Source of the DNA: Bacillus sp. EB106-08-02-XG196
GTDB taxonomy: Bacteria; Bacillota; Bacilli; Bacillales; Cytobacillaceae
Assembly (NCBI RefSeq): GCF_013396335.1
Contig: NZ_JABWSY010000010.1
Coordinates: 43,517-107,516, forward strand
DNA length: 64,000 nt
Reading direction: 5' to 3'
Under the pieces are notes generated by a model. The model saw nothing but the letters and a program-made list of their open reading frames with translations. It was not told the DNA's origin and searched no databases. Position numbers and translations under genes: made by a program. How positions within the stretch are numbered: position 1 is the first letter of the stretch; each line of letters starts with the position of its first letter. This document shows, piece after piece, positions 51,662 through 60,014 of the stretch.

Positions 51662-52738
51662 TTATTCAATTACACCAGACTCTGCGATTTTGACATCCGC
51701 TTTTATCTTTACGACAAGGTCTTTATATTGATTTTCTCGCCAATTATTAAAGTCAAAGTTCCTTGTCTGTGTTTTTACGAAATGGCCGAATCCTACTGGG
51801 TCAATTTTTTTATCTATAAAACGCCGTATCAGTTTAAGGGATTCCTTCTGAATGTCCTTTTCGAATTGTTTTTGTAATGCCTTTATCGAGTTTGGGGTCA
51901 GCTCTTGACCGGTAAATTCATTAATGTTTCCGTCAACTTTTATATGAATGGTGATTTCAGTTGGATTTCTTTTAGTCAATTCAAAATTATGGGAGGAATG
52001 AATGCTTCGGACGGCTGCTTCACCACTATCTATTTTGACTAGGTGCATACCTTCGCTATACTTGTCTACAAGCAGCTTGAAAAAAAACATTTCTTCCGGT
52101 GAAATAAGATCAACCATTTTTCCGTGTTTAAGCAAGGATATCCCATTAATTTTCAGTTTATCTTTTCCAATTTGCTTTAGCTGCGGTATAAAGGGGGTTT
52201 TTCCTTCTTGATAAAAATCCGCAAGAAACAGTTGTAAATTCGTTTTTGGAAGATCTTCATTTTTGATATTATGTTCCATTAAATTAGAGATGTAGGTGGC
52301 ATTACCCCTTATACCATAATTCCCTGATAGTAATTCCTTCGTTTCTCCATCTACCACCGCTAAATATAGACCAGATCCTACACCTGGATCTCTTTGAAAG
52401 GGATCTACCAAAGGGAGAATACCTACCTTTTCTGATAATGTCTTACTAAATAAGACGACCTCAAGGCTTCCTGTTACAATCGGGTCAGCGGATTGCCGTT
52501 GAACCTCCTGTAGAATTGACTTTTTAATCTCAGCTTTAGCAGAGTATGTATTATTTTTAGGTGGCTGGTCAGGCAGGTAAACGGGAATGATTACTGTCCC
52601 AAGGATGTTTTTTTTATCAACATAGTCGAAACCGATTCCTTCAATTAAGCTAATATCATCTAATACCTCTTTCTTGACGCAGCCAATTAAACCGAAGGCT
52701 ACAAATACAGAAGCAATCAACTTAAGTATGCGTTCCAC
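51662..52738 (-). CDS. gerC: Spore germination lipoprotein (GerKC/GerAC family)
   Basis: A 358-residue Ger(x)C protein, the lipoprotein subunit of a germinant receptor. Signal peptide with lipobox GLIGC, Cys at residue 20, then EVLDDISLIEGIGFDYV, a conserved family opening. The start is GTG 52738, preceded by AAGGTGAG on the minus strand, and overlaps the end of the permease subunit gene by 17 bases. Expected in the outer part of the spore inner membrane, made under sigma-G. Which germinant it serves cannot be told. Confidence 0.93.
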   Translation of the reverse strand: MERILKLIASVFVAFGLIGCVKKEVLDDISLIEGIGFDYVDKKNILGTVIIPVYLPDQPPKNNTYSAKAEIKKSILQEVQRQSADPIVTGSLEVVLFSKTLSEKVGILPLVDPFQRDPGVGSGLYLAVVDGETKELLSGNYGIRGNATYISNLMEHNIKNEDLPKTNLQLFLADFYQEGKTPFIPQLKQIGKDKLKINGISLLKHGKMVDLISPEEMFFFKLLVDKYSEGMHLVKIDSGEAAVRSIHSSHNFELTKRNPTEITIHIKVDGNINEFTGQELTPNSIKALQKQFEKDIQKESLKLIRRFIDKKIDPVGFGHFVKTQTRNFDFNNWRENQYKDLVVKIKADVKIAESGVIE

Positions 52739-53822
52739 GATTTCTCACCTTCTTTGCTATTAACGTACCTGCAAACAATAACGGAACATAAATGATATTG
52801 AAGTAAAAACCAACCTTTGCTGTATAATCAGTCAGTAAATCAATTTGTTCTCTTGTTGATACCAAACTGACGGCTATTAAACAAAGAGTGGCGATGGCCA
52901 GAGACGATGTCTTTTGACGAATGGAAAAAACCTTCTTGGCTATTCGACTTGCACACCATAGACAAATACATACATTGGGTAATATCACTAAACCCCAGTT
53001 TGTAATTCCGATATATTCAAAGCGTTCGACGAAGGGTAATTTAATAATTTTCCACATTGTTAATGTTGGCCAGACGTTTTTTTGCAATTGTGCCTCCGAA
53101 AAAAAGCCAAAGGCTAGAATAGCTAAATAAAAACAAAGTATTGTTGTAAATAATGCACCAAAGTGAGCCCACTTCTTGCTCTTTTCAGGGTTTTGTATAA
53201 ACGGATAAAAAAATAATAAGGTTTCAAATCCTAAGAGGGTAAACGTCATATCACGACTAGCAAGCAATAGCTCCTTTACCGAATGATCGAAAATAGGCAG
53301 GAGATTGGTAAAGTCAGCATGCGGTATGATAATAACAAACAGTACAGCAATGTAGAATGGTAAGATGACTGAAAAAAAAGCAATCCCTGTAACCGTCCTA
53401 AAACCCCCAAACACAATATAGATAACTAAAATAAGAAAGGCAAGAGCAAACCAAAAAGTTCTTAGTTCTGGAAACATCCATACTTGAACAATTTCTATAT
53501 AGCTGCGCAGGACGGTTGTGGCGAATAAACTAAGGTAAAGAATAAAAAAGCTGCTAAAGATTCTCCCGATTTTTTTTCCAAGTACGAAGGTATGAATCGA
53601 AGTAATGTCGCCATCTGCTATTTTTAACATTCTAAACATCATCCACAAAATGATATGGATAAGTATTCCGCTTAGAATGATGGATATCCAAGCATCATAT
53701 CCTGCCGTTTTTGCAATAAATCTTTGAAATCCCAGAATTCCTACCCCTGACTGCGTGGCTTGAATAAGAAAAAATACGAGAAAGGGGGATATCTTTTTAC
53801 TATCCGGAACGTTAGAATTCAT
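52722..53822 (-). CDS. gerB: Spore germination permease subunit (GerKB/GerAB family)
   Basis: A 366-residue membrane protein of the spore_permease (APC-type) family with 10 predicted helices, starting FLVFFLIQATQSGVGILGFQRF and containing GGFRTVTGIAFF. In GerAB this subunit binds the amino acid germinant. ATG 53840 is in frame but AGAGGGACC lies inside it, so ATG 53822 is chosen, 10 bases after the gerA stop. It is the middle gene of gerA-gerB-gerC. Confidence 0.93.
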   Translation of the reverse strand: MNSNVPDSKKISPFLVFFLIQATQSGVGILGFQRFIAKTAGYDAWISIILSGILIHIILWMMFRMLKIADGDITSIHTFVLGKKIGRIFSSFFILYLSLFATTVLRSYIEIVQVWMFPELRTFWFALAFLILVIYIVFGGFRTVTGIAFFSVILPFYIAVLFVIIIPHADFTNLLPIFDHSVKELLLASRDMTFTLLGFETLLFFYPFIQNPEKSKKWAHFGALFTTILCFYLAILAFGFFSEAQLQKNVWPTLTMWKIIKLPFVERFEYIGITNWGLVILPNVCICLWCASRIAKKVFSIRQKTSSLAIATLCLIAVSLVSTREQIDLLTDYTAKVGFYFNIIYVPLLFAGTLIAKKVRNRGTHT

Positions 53823-53832
53823 AATGGTCCCT

Positions 53833-55311
53833 CTATTCATCTTCTATATCTTTCTTTTCTTTTACAGCCTTTTTATGAAAACGGTTGGGTTGCTTTGTAT
53901 TTAGAAGGAATGGCCGTTTTCTTTGTTTATCAAAAGATAACCGAATAAAAGCATCCTTAAGGTCTTGCATCCTAGGAGGGTACAAAGGTTCTAAATAAGG
54001 CCTTCCTAGTGAAGAAAGACGAATAAGATGGGTCAATAAAAAACAAAAGCAGACTAGTATTCCCAGCAGTCCCCAAACTTCCGCAAAAATTAAAAAGGGA
54101 AAACGCAGTAATCGAATCGTGTTGCCTATTCTGTAGACAGGGGTTGTAAAGGAAGCGAGTGCTGCTAATGCAATGAAAATTAAGAGAATGTTACTCGTAA
54201 GCCCTGCTTCGACACTTGCTGTCCCAATAACAATCCCGCCAACGATACCAATTGTCTGACCGACCTTTGTCGGCAATCTAGCTCCAGCTTCTCGTAAAAG
54301 CTCAATTGTTAATTCAAGAAATAATGCTTCCAAAATAGGAGGGAAGGGTATAGCTCTTCGGGATGCTACTAAGGTACCCATTAAGTCTTGCGGAATTAAT
54401 TCATAATGATAACTAAGTGTTGCGACATATACGGGTGTAACTAAAATAGAAAACACAACGGCGAATAGTCGAATCAAGCGAAAGAAGGAAGAGAGAATCC
54501 AGTTTAGATAGTAATCCTCAAATGAACTGAAAAATTCTACCAGTGTAGTAGGTCCAATTAATGCATGTGGTGATCCATCAACAAAAATCGCTACTTTGCC
54601 TTCAGCGAGAATGGCAGAAATTCGGTCTGGCCTTTCCGTATCAAGGAGCTGAGGAAAAGGTGAATTTTGATTGTCAGAAATAATTTGGACGATATAGGAG
54701 CTATCAGTAATTTCATCAAATTCAATGTTTTTAATTCGCTGACGGACAGTATTTACATTCTCAGGGTCTGTAATCCCATCTAAATAAAGAATTGCTACTT
54801 TTGACTTAGATAGTGTTCCAACCGTTAATTTCTCCATGATTAATTCTTTAACAGGAATCCTTTTTCTAATAAGATTTAAATTCTGGTCAATTGATTCTAC
54901 AAAGGATTCCTTAGGTCCGATTACACTGAATTCAACCTCCGGGAGACTCACATTCCGCCCGATTTCTTTCTTAGCTCCCAAAAAACAAAACTTATTATCT
55001 TTACCGTTCACAATTAATAAAACAGAACCATTAAAAAGCTTTTGTTCGATTAATGAGATATCCTCTGAAAGCTGTACATCAGCCAGTGGAATAATTTGTT
55101 TTACATCTTCTATTTGTTTAAAATTTTCATCTAATAAATAAGGAAGGACACTTTCTTGGATGGTTTTTTCATCCACAAGGGTGGAAAGGAATTTCAAGGT
55201 AAAGGAAATGTTTGTTTTATTGTTAACATACTCAACACATTTAAAATCGTCGGATTTTGCTAAAAGTTTTTCTAAACCTTCTCTTTCTTTGTTTTTAAAA
55301 AGTTTAAACAT
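53833..55311 (-). CDS. gerA: Spore germination receptor subunit (GerKA/GerAA family)
   Basis: A 492-residue GerA family protein: a large N-terminal soluble part (NGKDNKFCFLGAK, and VKELIMEKLTVGTLSKSKVAILYLDG), then 4-6 helices with PFPPILEALFLELTIELLREAGARLPTKVGQ, the hallmark stretch. These subunits form the ion-conducting oligomer of the receptor. AAAAGGAGAAAGAAGT on the minus strand fixes ATG 55311, not the longer frame to 55356. First gene of the operon. Confidence 0.94.
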   Translation of the reverse strand: MFKLFKNKEREGLEKLLAKSDDFKCVEYVNNKTNISFTLKFLSTLVDEKTIQESVLPYLLDENFKQIEDVKQIIPLADVQLSEDISLIEQKLFNGSVLLIVNGKDNKFCFLGAKKEIGRNVSLPEVEFSVIGPKESFVESIDQNLNLIRKRIPVKELIMEKLTVGTLSKSKVAILYLDGITDPENVNTVRQRIKNIEFDEITDSSYIVQIISDNQNSPFPQLLDTERPDRISAILAEGKVAIFVDGSPHALIGPTTLVEFFSSFEDYYLNWILSSFFRLIRLFAVVFSILVTPVYVATLSYHYELIPQDLMGTLVASRRAIPFPPILEALFLELTIELLREAGARLPTKVGQTIGIVGGIVIGTASVEAGLTSNILLIFIALAALASFTTPVYRIGNTIRLLRFPFLIFAEVWGLLGILVCFCFLLTHLIRLSSLGRPYLEPLYPPRMQDLKDAFIRLSFDKQRKRPFLLNTKQPNRFHKKAVKEKKDIEDE

Positions 55312-55416
55312 ACTTCTTTCTCCTTTTTTGGAAGAGACTAAGAGTAGTGTTACCAATATTGGAAAGATTATGTTTCAGAAGGAGCTTTGCTGCAATAGAT
55401 AGTAAATCCTTATTAT

Positions 55417-55445
55417 TTGAAAATTTGGTCAAAATAGTATATTAT
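55417..55445 (+). promoter_or_regulatory. Candidate sigma-A promoter upstream of the PAS kinase
   Basis: TTGAAA (55417-55422) and TATTAT (55440-55445) with a 17-base spacer. It would give a leader of about 190 bases before the kinase gene, containing a full terminator at 55560-55607. Confidence 0.6.
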
Positions 55446-55559
55446 AAAGGTGGATATAGGGATATATGCTCTAATCTCCTTATTTAAACTCTTTTTACTA
55501 TTGAGATTCGCTTATTATTAATCGGTAATGATTTTCTAGATATATAGATGCTAGAATTT

Positions 55560-55608
55560 AAGCCAAAATAAGCCGTAGGGATAACTACGCTTATTTTGGC
55601 TTTTTTTA
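55560..55608 (+). terminator. Terminator in the leader of the PAS kinase gene
   Basis: A stem of about 18 bp with one bulged base (55560-55578 with 55585-55602, arm AAGCCAAAATAAG) followed by seven T. It stands about 30 bases before the kinase start and after the promoter at 55417, so it either attenuates the kinase or ends a small RNA of roughly 150 nt. Confidence 0.85.
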
Positions 55609-55638
55609 TTAATCTAAAATGGGAGGGCAGGTACTAAC

Positions 55639-56712
55639 ATGGATAAGGATGAACTGAAACGATTAAACTCCTTACTTGAAATATATGTCGATGTGAATGT
55701 AGATAAAGACTTCTCAGTACTATCAAAAGGCTCTGATTCATTCTTTATATTAAACATGACTGGTCAATTAATTTATGTCAATGAAGTCTGTGAAGAGCTT
55801 TTGCAATACTCTCGAAACGAACTAAACAATATGAAACTGAGTGATATCTTCATCTCTTCTGCTTTAAGTGTACCTCAAACCTTTTTTATTGAAAAACAAC
55901 GGGAACAACTCGTGAATTTTGATTCAAAAGTCAATAGTAGATTAGGAAATCCTATTGAAGTTAATGTAACAACCTTTCCAATCCTTTTTAATAATGAAGT
56001 GGTAGGGAGTTACGTGGTGTTGAAAGATATAACATTGCTTAAAAGGGAAAGACAATTACTGGCGGAAAAAAGAGCAGCGGCAGGTCAATTAGCCGCTGGG
56101 ATTGCACATGAAATTCGTAACCCAATGACCGCAATAAAGGGCTTCCTGCAGTTAATAATGGGTGAGCATAAAGGAGAAAAGACATACTTTAGAATTGTGG
56201 AATCAGAAATAAACCGGGTGGAAATGATTCTAAAAGACCTAATGGTTCTCGCAAAGCCAACAAAAATAGATTATAAAAAGCTGGATATACGTTCTCTCTT
56301 AGACAAAGTCCTAACGTTGATGGAGTCGCAGACGCTGTTAAAAAATATTGAAGTGATAAAAAATTTCCATGCTTTAGAGGTAACGATAGTAGGGGACGAG
56401 AATCAAATGAAACAAGTGTTTATAAACTATATAAAAAATGCAATTGAAGCTATGAAGGATGGCGGAAAGCTAATCGTTGAAGGGATTCACCAAAATGAAA
56501 GTGTTCATGTTCGAATTATTGACCATGGCAGCGGAATTCCGCCAGAGATTTTAAAACGAATAAATGAACCATTTTTTACAACGAAGGAACAGGGCATGGG
56601 GCTTGGGATGCAAGTAAGCAATGAAATCATCGAGGAGCATAGTGGAAAAATTAATATTATCAGTAATACGGAAGGGACCTGTATTGAAGTGATATTACCG
56701 ACCGCTACCTAA
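55639..56712 (+). CDS. PAS-domain sensor histidine kinase (sporulation-kinase-like)
   Basis: A 357-residue soluble kinase with no membrane helix: a PAS domain (residues about 28-135, FFILNMTGQLIYVNEVCEELL), HisKA with H157 (GIAHEIRNPMTAIKGFLQL), and HATPase boxes (NYIKNAIEAM, DHGSGIP, GMGLGMQVSNEIIEEHSG). This organisation and wording resemble KinA/KinE-type kinases that feed the Spo0 phosphorelay; no response regulator is adjacent, in line with that. GGGAGGGCAGGTACTAAC precedes ATG 55639. Confidence 0.9.
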   Translation: MDKDELKRLNSLLEIYVDVNVDKDFSVLSKGSDSFFILNMTGQLIYVNEVCEELLQYSRNELNNMKLSDIFISSALSVPQTFFIEKQREQLVNFDSKVNSRLGNPIEVNVTTFPILFNNEVVGSYVVLKDITLLKRERQLLAEKRAAAGQLAAGIAHEIRNPMTAIKGFLQLIMGEHKGEKTYFRIVESEINRVEMILKDLMVLAKPTKIDYKKLDIRSLLDKVLTLMESQTLLKNIEVIKNFHALEVTIVGDENQMKQVFINYIKNAIEAMKDGGKLIVEGIHQNESVHVRIIDHGSGIPPEILKRINEPFFTTKEQGMGLGMQVSNEIIEEHSGKINIISNTEGTCIEVILPTAT

Positions 56713-56859
56713 ACAATTGCAGTATAGTAAAAACAATGGTAAGATAATATAGTCTAATGTCTTGCAGTCATTAGTTTTGCATTCTTATATTTTACATAAA
56801 AAATAATACTCGTAAACTGTGTGGTAAATGGAAGAAACTATTAATAGTCGTCTGAGCCG

Positions 56860-56895
56860 TGGCCTAACTTCTTTTTGAAGTTAGGCCATTTTTTA
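56860..56895 (+). terminator. Terminator between the kinase and the first MpsC gene
   Basis: TGGCCTAACTTC (56860-56871) pairs with GAAGTTAGGCCA (56877-56888), a perfect 12-bp stem with a T-run. The next gene begins 27 bases later, so the leader of that gene contains it or it ends the kinase transcript. Confidence 0.88.
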
Positions 56896-56914
56896 TTTGT
56901 AAGGAGGAGTACAT

Positions 56915-57613
56915 ATTAAATCTAAACATGAAAATTTGGTCTATCTTAGCAGTACATTTAGTAAATTGCTCAAACGAAGATTCGGAAAAGGTCCAGAAGC
57001 CTGTAATGTTATCTTAAAAGGTAATAGACTTTACGTGTATATGCGAAATTTTATTACCCCGGCTGAAGAAGTATTAATAAAACAGGACAAGTTAGAATTG
57101 GCGGTGAATTTTCGTTCTGCCATAATCAATGCAGTAACGGAGGAATACTTACCGGAAGTATCAAAGGTTTTGGGGATATCCTTTGATTACTTTTTTCATG
57201 ACTGGAATTATGATAGAAATACAGGAATTCTTCTATTAGATCATTCTCAATTGGACCATGAGGAGAATATAGATAACAGTTTTGAAAGGAATCTTTTTAG
57301 CTTAATAGAGAATGTTGGGTCAAATTACTATAAGAAACCTGCGAGCTTAAAGATTGTAAAGCTCACACAAAATATTTGTGCAATTGAATCCAAAGAAGTA
57401 TTGCTGCCACTCGAGAGATTAGTTTATGAAAAAGGGAATGCGGAATTATTGATCCATCAGGCTTGGGAAATCAAAAAAGGATATTGGAGGAACAAGGTAC
57501 TATTTGAAGGTCTCTTTAATCGTTTGATTGAGGATATGTTTATCATGTGGGATTATAAAAATAATCGAAATTATCTTGTGTTTATCTTTAACAAATTATA
57601 TACAATGAAGTAA
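56915..57613 (+). CDS. DUF2294/MpsC-like protein, first copy (possible ATT start)
   Basis: A 225 to 232-residue protein of the DUF2294 (PF10057, now MpsC) family in two halves: STFSKLLKRRFGKGPEACN with FITPAEEVLIKQ, then a second diverged half ending VFEG..IEDMFIMWDYKNN. The open frame has TTG at 56936, but that codon has no ribosome site. AAGGAGGAG at 56901-56909 is perfectly spaced to an in-frame ATT at 56915, which I take as the start. The role of MpsC in membrane-potential generation is known only for staphylococcal MpsABC; here the MpsAB partners are absent. Confidence 0.78.
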   Translation: MKSKHENLVYLSSTFSKLLKRRFGKGPEACNVILKGNRLYVYMRNFITPAEEVLIKQDKLELAVNFRSAIINAVTEEYLPEVSKVLGISFDYFFHDWNYDRNTGILLLDHSQLDHEENIDNSFERNLFSLIENVGSNYYKKPASLKIVKLTQNICAIESKEVLLPLERLVYEKGNAELLIHQAWEIKKGYWRNKVLFEGLFNRLIEDMFIMWDYKNNRNYLVFIFNKLYTMK

Positions 57614-57621
57614 TTGAAAAA

Positions 57622-57668
57622 AACATGTTGTAAGAAGGACTTCCTAAAATACAATGTGTTTTTTTTAT
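57622..57668 (+). terminator. Terminator of the first MpsC-like gene
   Basis: AACATGTTGTA (57622-57632) pairs with TACAATGTGTT (57650-57660; two G-U) and is followed by seven T. Confidence 0.8.
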
Positions 57669-57756
57669 GTCTTTATTTTAATAAAGCATGCTTTCGTACA
57701 TACTAATTGGATATAACAGCCACCTTCCAAATTAGGAAACGAAGGAGTTAAACATA

Positions 57757-58437
57757 TTGATGGATCTAAAAAAGGAAGAGTATATTAGCAGTTACATAAG
57801 CAAGTTGTTAAGAAAAAAATTCGGCAGGGGTCCTCGAAGCTGTCAAACTACCGTATCCCAAAATTATCTTGTCACTTATATAGGTGGATTTTTATCACCG
57901 ATGGAGGATGTTTTATTACAGCAAGGGCAGAACAAGTACGTCGATTATGCAAGAAATGTAATTATTACCCACCTGCTGGATGAAATAAAAGGAGTAATAC
58001 AAATAACTTTTGATCTTGAAGTGGAGGAATACTACCATGATTGGAATTTGCCAAATAACTCAGGCATTCTTACTTTTGTTTTAGATAGTGAAGCAGGTCA
58101 GAGAATCAAAACCGATATTGATATCCAAAGATTAGAATTGGAAGTGGGAAGGATAAGCTTACTGGTGGAAAAAGTACCAGATAAAATTAATACCTGCCCA
58201 ATTTCGCCCTCCATCTTCGTCATTGAAAGAAGAGGTATTCTTATTCAAATAGAAAAAGCATTAATTGATAAAGGTTTTGAAAACGAACTTAGATTCACAA
58301 AAGATGAATTGGAGAAAAGTTACTTTCACCGATATGGCAGGTTTGAAGAGATTTTTCATAGATCTGTCAGAGATATTTTTATAGACTGGAACTTTAAGGA
58401 AGATAAATCGTTAATGGTTTTCATCTTAAATCCTTAG
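57757..58437 (+). CDS. DUF2294/MpsC-like protein, second copy
   Basis: A 226-residue paralogue of the preceding gene: YISKLLRKKFGRGPRSCQ, FLSPMEDVLLQQGQ, YYHDWNLPNNSGIL, then a second half ending VRDIFIDWNFKEDKSLMVFI. The two copies are similar along their length but clearly diverged, so the duplication is old. GAAGGAG at 57741-57747 precedes TTG 57757 and ATG 57760, either of which could start it. The separate terminators show that the copies are transcribed independently. Confidence 0.85.
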   Translation: MMDLKKEEYISSYISKLLRKKFGRGPRSCQTTVSQNYLVTYIGGFLSPMEDVLLQQGQNKYVDYARNVIITHLLDEIKGVIQITFDLEVEEYYHDWNLPNNSGILTFVLDSEAGQRIKTDIDIQRLELEVGRISLLVEKVPDKINTCPISPSIFVIERRGILIQIEKALIDKGFENELRFTKDELEKSYFHRYGRFEEIFHRSVRDIFIDWNFKEDKSLMVFILNP

Positions 58438-58469
58438 GCAGCCTCCTGTCCGTTAATGATCATATAAAA

Positions 58470-58497
58470 GGGAGTCTTTCATTAAGAAAGACTCCCT
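58470..58497. terminator. Bidirectional terminator
   Basis: GGGAGTCTTTC (58470-58480) pairs with GAAAGACTCCC (58486-58496), a perfect 11-bp stem between convergent genes. Confidence 0.85.
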
Positions 58498-58515
58498 AAG
58501 ATTTAAAATGGACAT

Positions 58516-58815
58516 TTACCGATTATTAAAGTAGACAGACAAGGCATTTGATACTTCATCGTCTTGATGATCGACGGTAATCGTATAATGGTCACCGTCA
58601 ACGGAAGAGGTGAAATCACTGAATCCTTGATTTCGCAAAAAGTCGTCAATATCTGATAGATCTTCTCCTTGGGTTTTAAGTGTTTTGCGCCCAACAAAAC
58701 TCCCATTCACATATACCTCGTATTGATCTTCATTTAATTTCACATCACTGTTTGAATCAAAATCTACACTAATAAAGGGTAACATATTATTACCATTATT
58801 ATTTCTATCAATCAT
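58516..58815 (-). CDS. Hypothetical small acidic protein
   Basis: A 99-residue acidic soluble protein (start MIDRNNNGNN, then YEVYVNGSFVGRKTLKTQ, ending NALSVYFNNR). It alternates short beta strands; no family recognised. On the minus strand AAGGAGGCTCTTAA precedes ATG 58815, so it is translated. Monocistronic. Confidence 0.7.
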   Translation of the reverse strand: MIDRNNNGNNMLPFISVDFDSNSDVKLNEDQYEVYVNGSFVGRKTLKTQGEDLSDIDDFLRNQGFSDFTSSVDGDHYTITVDHQDDEVSNALSVYFNNR

Positions 58816-58893
58816 TTAAGAGCCTCCTTCTGTTTAATAATGTTACTATTTCCTTAAACTGGTTGGGGTATGAGCATTTCTGTTTAATAAATG

Positions 58894-58926
58894 AAAGCTG
58901 TCCAAATTTAATGGACAGCTTTTTTG
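58894..58926. terminator. Terminator of the OhrR-like gene
   Basis: AAAGCTGTCCA pairs with TGGACAGCTTT (58894-58922), with T residues on the plus strand and a weaker T tract on the minus strand, just past the ohrR-type stop. Confidence 0.75.
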
Positions 58927-58940
58927 TGCGAAAAAATAAG

Positions 58941-59378
58941 TTATAATCTTCTTTCTTTAATTTTATTCTGTAAAGTATTCAGCTGCTTCATCAACTGCTC
59001 ATAGTCTTCAAGCTCTATCTGACAGGATTGAATAACCTTTGCTACCTTACTGGTGATGGTTAACTTTTCTGTACGAGCTTTCTCTTCTAAATAGATAAAT
59101 ACCTTTCTTTCATCTGCTTTAGAACGTTCTTTCCTAAGCCAGCCATTTACTTCCATTCGTGCAGCCATAGGAGTTAATGTACCAGTGCCTAAATTCAATT
59201 TCTCTCCTAGTTCCTTTACCGTTACTCCGTCCTCTTCCCATAAAGCCAATAAGACTAAATATTGCGGATAGGTTAAACCAAAGGGCTGAAGAACACTAGA
59301 ATATAACTTATTAAATTCTCCAGCGGTTTCATAGATTGCGAAGCATAGTTGTTTCTTTAACGTCATAAAGTCTTCCAT
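58941..59378 (-). CDS. OhrR-like MarR-family peroxide-sensing repressor
   Basis: A 145-residue MarR regulator. The segment KKQLCFAIYETAGEF holds C12, the position of the peroxide-sensing cysteine of OhrR, and FGLTYPQYLVLLALWEEDGVTVKELGEKL and LGTGTLTPMAARME follow the OhrR pattern closely. It lies 13 bases after the glutathione peroxidase gene on the same strand, so it is cotranscribed. The likely operator is the 16-bp inverted repeat at 59912-59954. Confidence 0.88.
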   Translation of the reverse strand: MEDFMTLKKQLCFAIYETAGEFNKLYSSVLQPFGLTYPQYLVLLALWEEDGVTVKELGEKLNLGTGTLTPMAARMEVNGWLRKERSKADERKVFIYLEEKARTEKLTITSKVAKVIQSCQIELEDYEQLMKQLNTLQNKIKERRL

Positions 59379-59391
59379 ATAGACCGCCTAA

Positions 59392-59871
59392 CTAAGAAAG
59401 TAACTTTTCTAAGTCATCTTCCATTTTCAGTGGTTCAGTGGTTGGTGCATAGCGTTCTACAACCTGTCCGTTCTGGTCGACGAGAAATTTAGTGAAGTTC
59501 CATTTAATATTTTTGGAAAGAATCCCTTTTTTCTGCTCCTTTAAAAAAGAAAATAAAGGGTCACTGTTTTCGCCATTTACATCGATCTTCGCGAAAATCG
59601 GAAAGGTAACACCGTAATTTAATTGGCAAAACTGGGTGGTTTCATCAATATTATCAAATTCTTGATTATTGAACTGATCACAGGGGAATCCTAAAATTTC
59701 TAAACCTTGGTCTTTGTATTTTTCATATAACTCTTGTAGACCTTTAAATTGAGGAGTCAATCCACATTTGCTGGCGGTATTAACGATTAGTAAGGGTTTG
59801 CCTTCGTATTCCTTTAGTGATTTTTCCTGGCCATTCGTCATTTTTACAGTAAAATCATATACAGTAGTCAT
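59392..59871 (-). CDS. Glutathione peroxidase-family thiol peroxidase
   Basis: A 159-residue peroxidase of the GPx family (Gram-positive BsaA/GpoA type): catalytic C36 in [22 protein letters not shown] with the Gln, and [12 protein letters not shown] with the Trp. In bacteria these enzymes are usually reduced by thioredoxin. TTAGGAGGAAATTACA on the minus strand precedes ATG 59871. It is the first gene of the peroxide-response operon with the OhrR-like repressor behind it. Confidence 0.92.
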   Translation of the reverse strand: MTTVYDFTVKMTNGQEKSLKEYEGKPLLIVNTASKCGLTPQFKGLQELYEKYKDQGLEILGFPCDQFNNQEFDNIDETTQFCQLNYGVTFPIFAKIDVNGENSDPLFSFLKEQKKGILSKNIKWNFTKFLVDQNGQVVERYAPTTEPLKMEDDLEKLLS

Positions 59872-59911
59872 TGTAATTTCCTCCTAAAATAGGGTGGTAG
59901 AAATAATGTTT

Positions 59912-59954
59912 TTAACTAAATCGTGTACGATTAAATCTTACACGATTTAGTTAA
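59912..59954 (-). promoter_or_regulatory. 16-bp inverted repeat, OhrR-like operator
   Basis: TTAACTAAATCGTGTA (59912-59927) and TACACGATTTAGTTAA (59939-59954) are perfect inverted arms with 11 bases between; the left arm itself runs into AATCGTGTACGATT, a second palindrome. It lies 40 bases before the peroxidase start. This is where the OhrR-like repressor should bind. Confidence 0.85.
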
Positions 59955-59975
59955 AATTAGCAATAAAACAAAAAA

Positions 59976-60002
59976 CAGTATCCCATTTATGCTGGGATAC
60001 TG
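59976..60002 (-). terminator. Terminator of the peptide transporter gene
   Basis: CAGTATCCCA pairs with TGGGATACTG (59976-60002), and the minus strand then reads TTTTTTGTTTT. Confidence 0.85.
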
Positions 60003-60014
60003 CTTTAGTATCAT

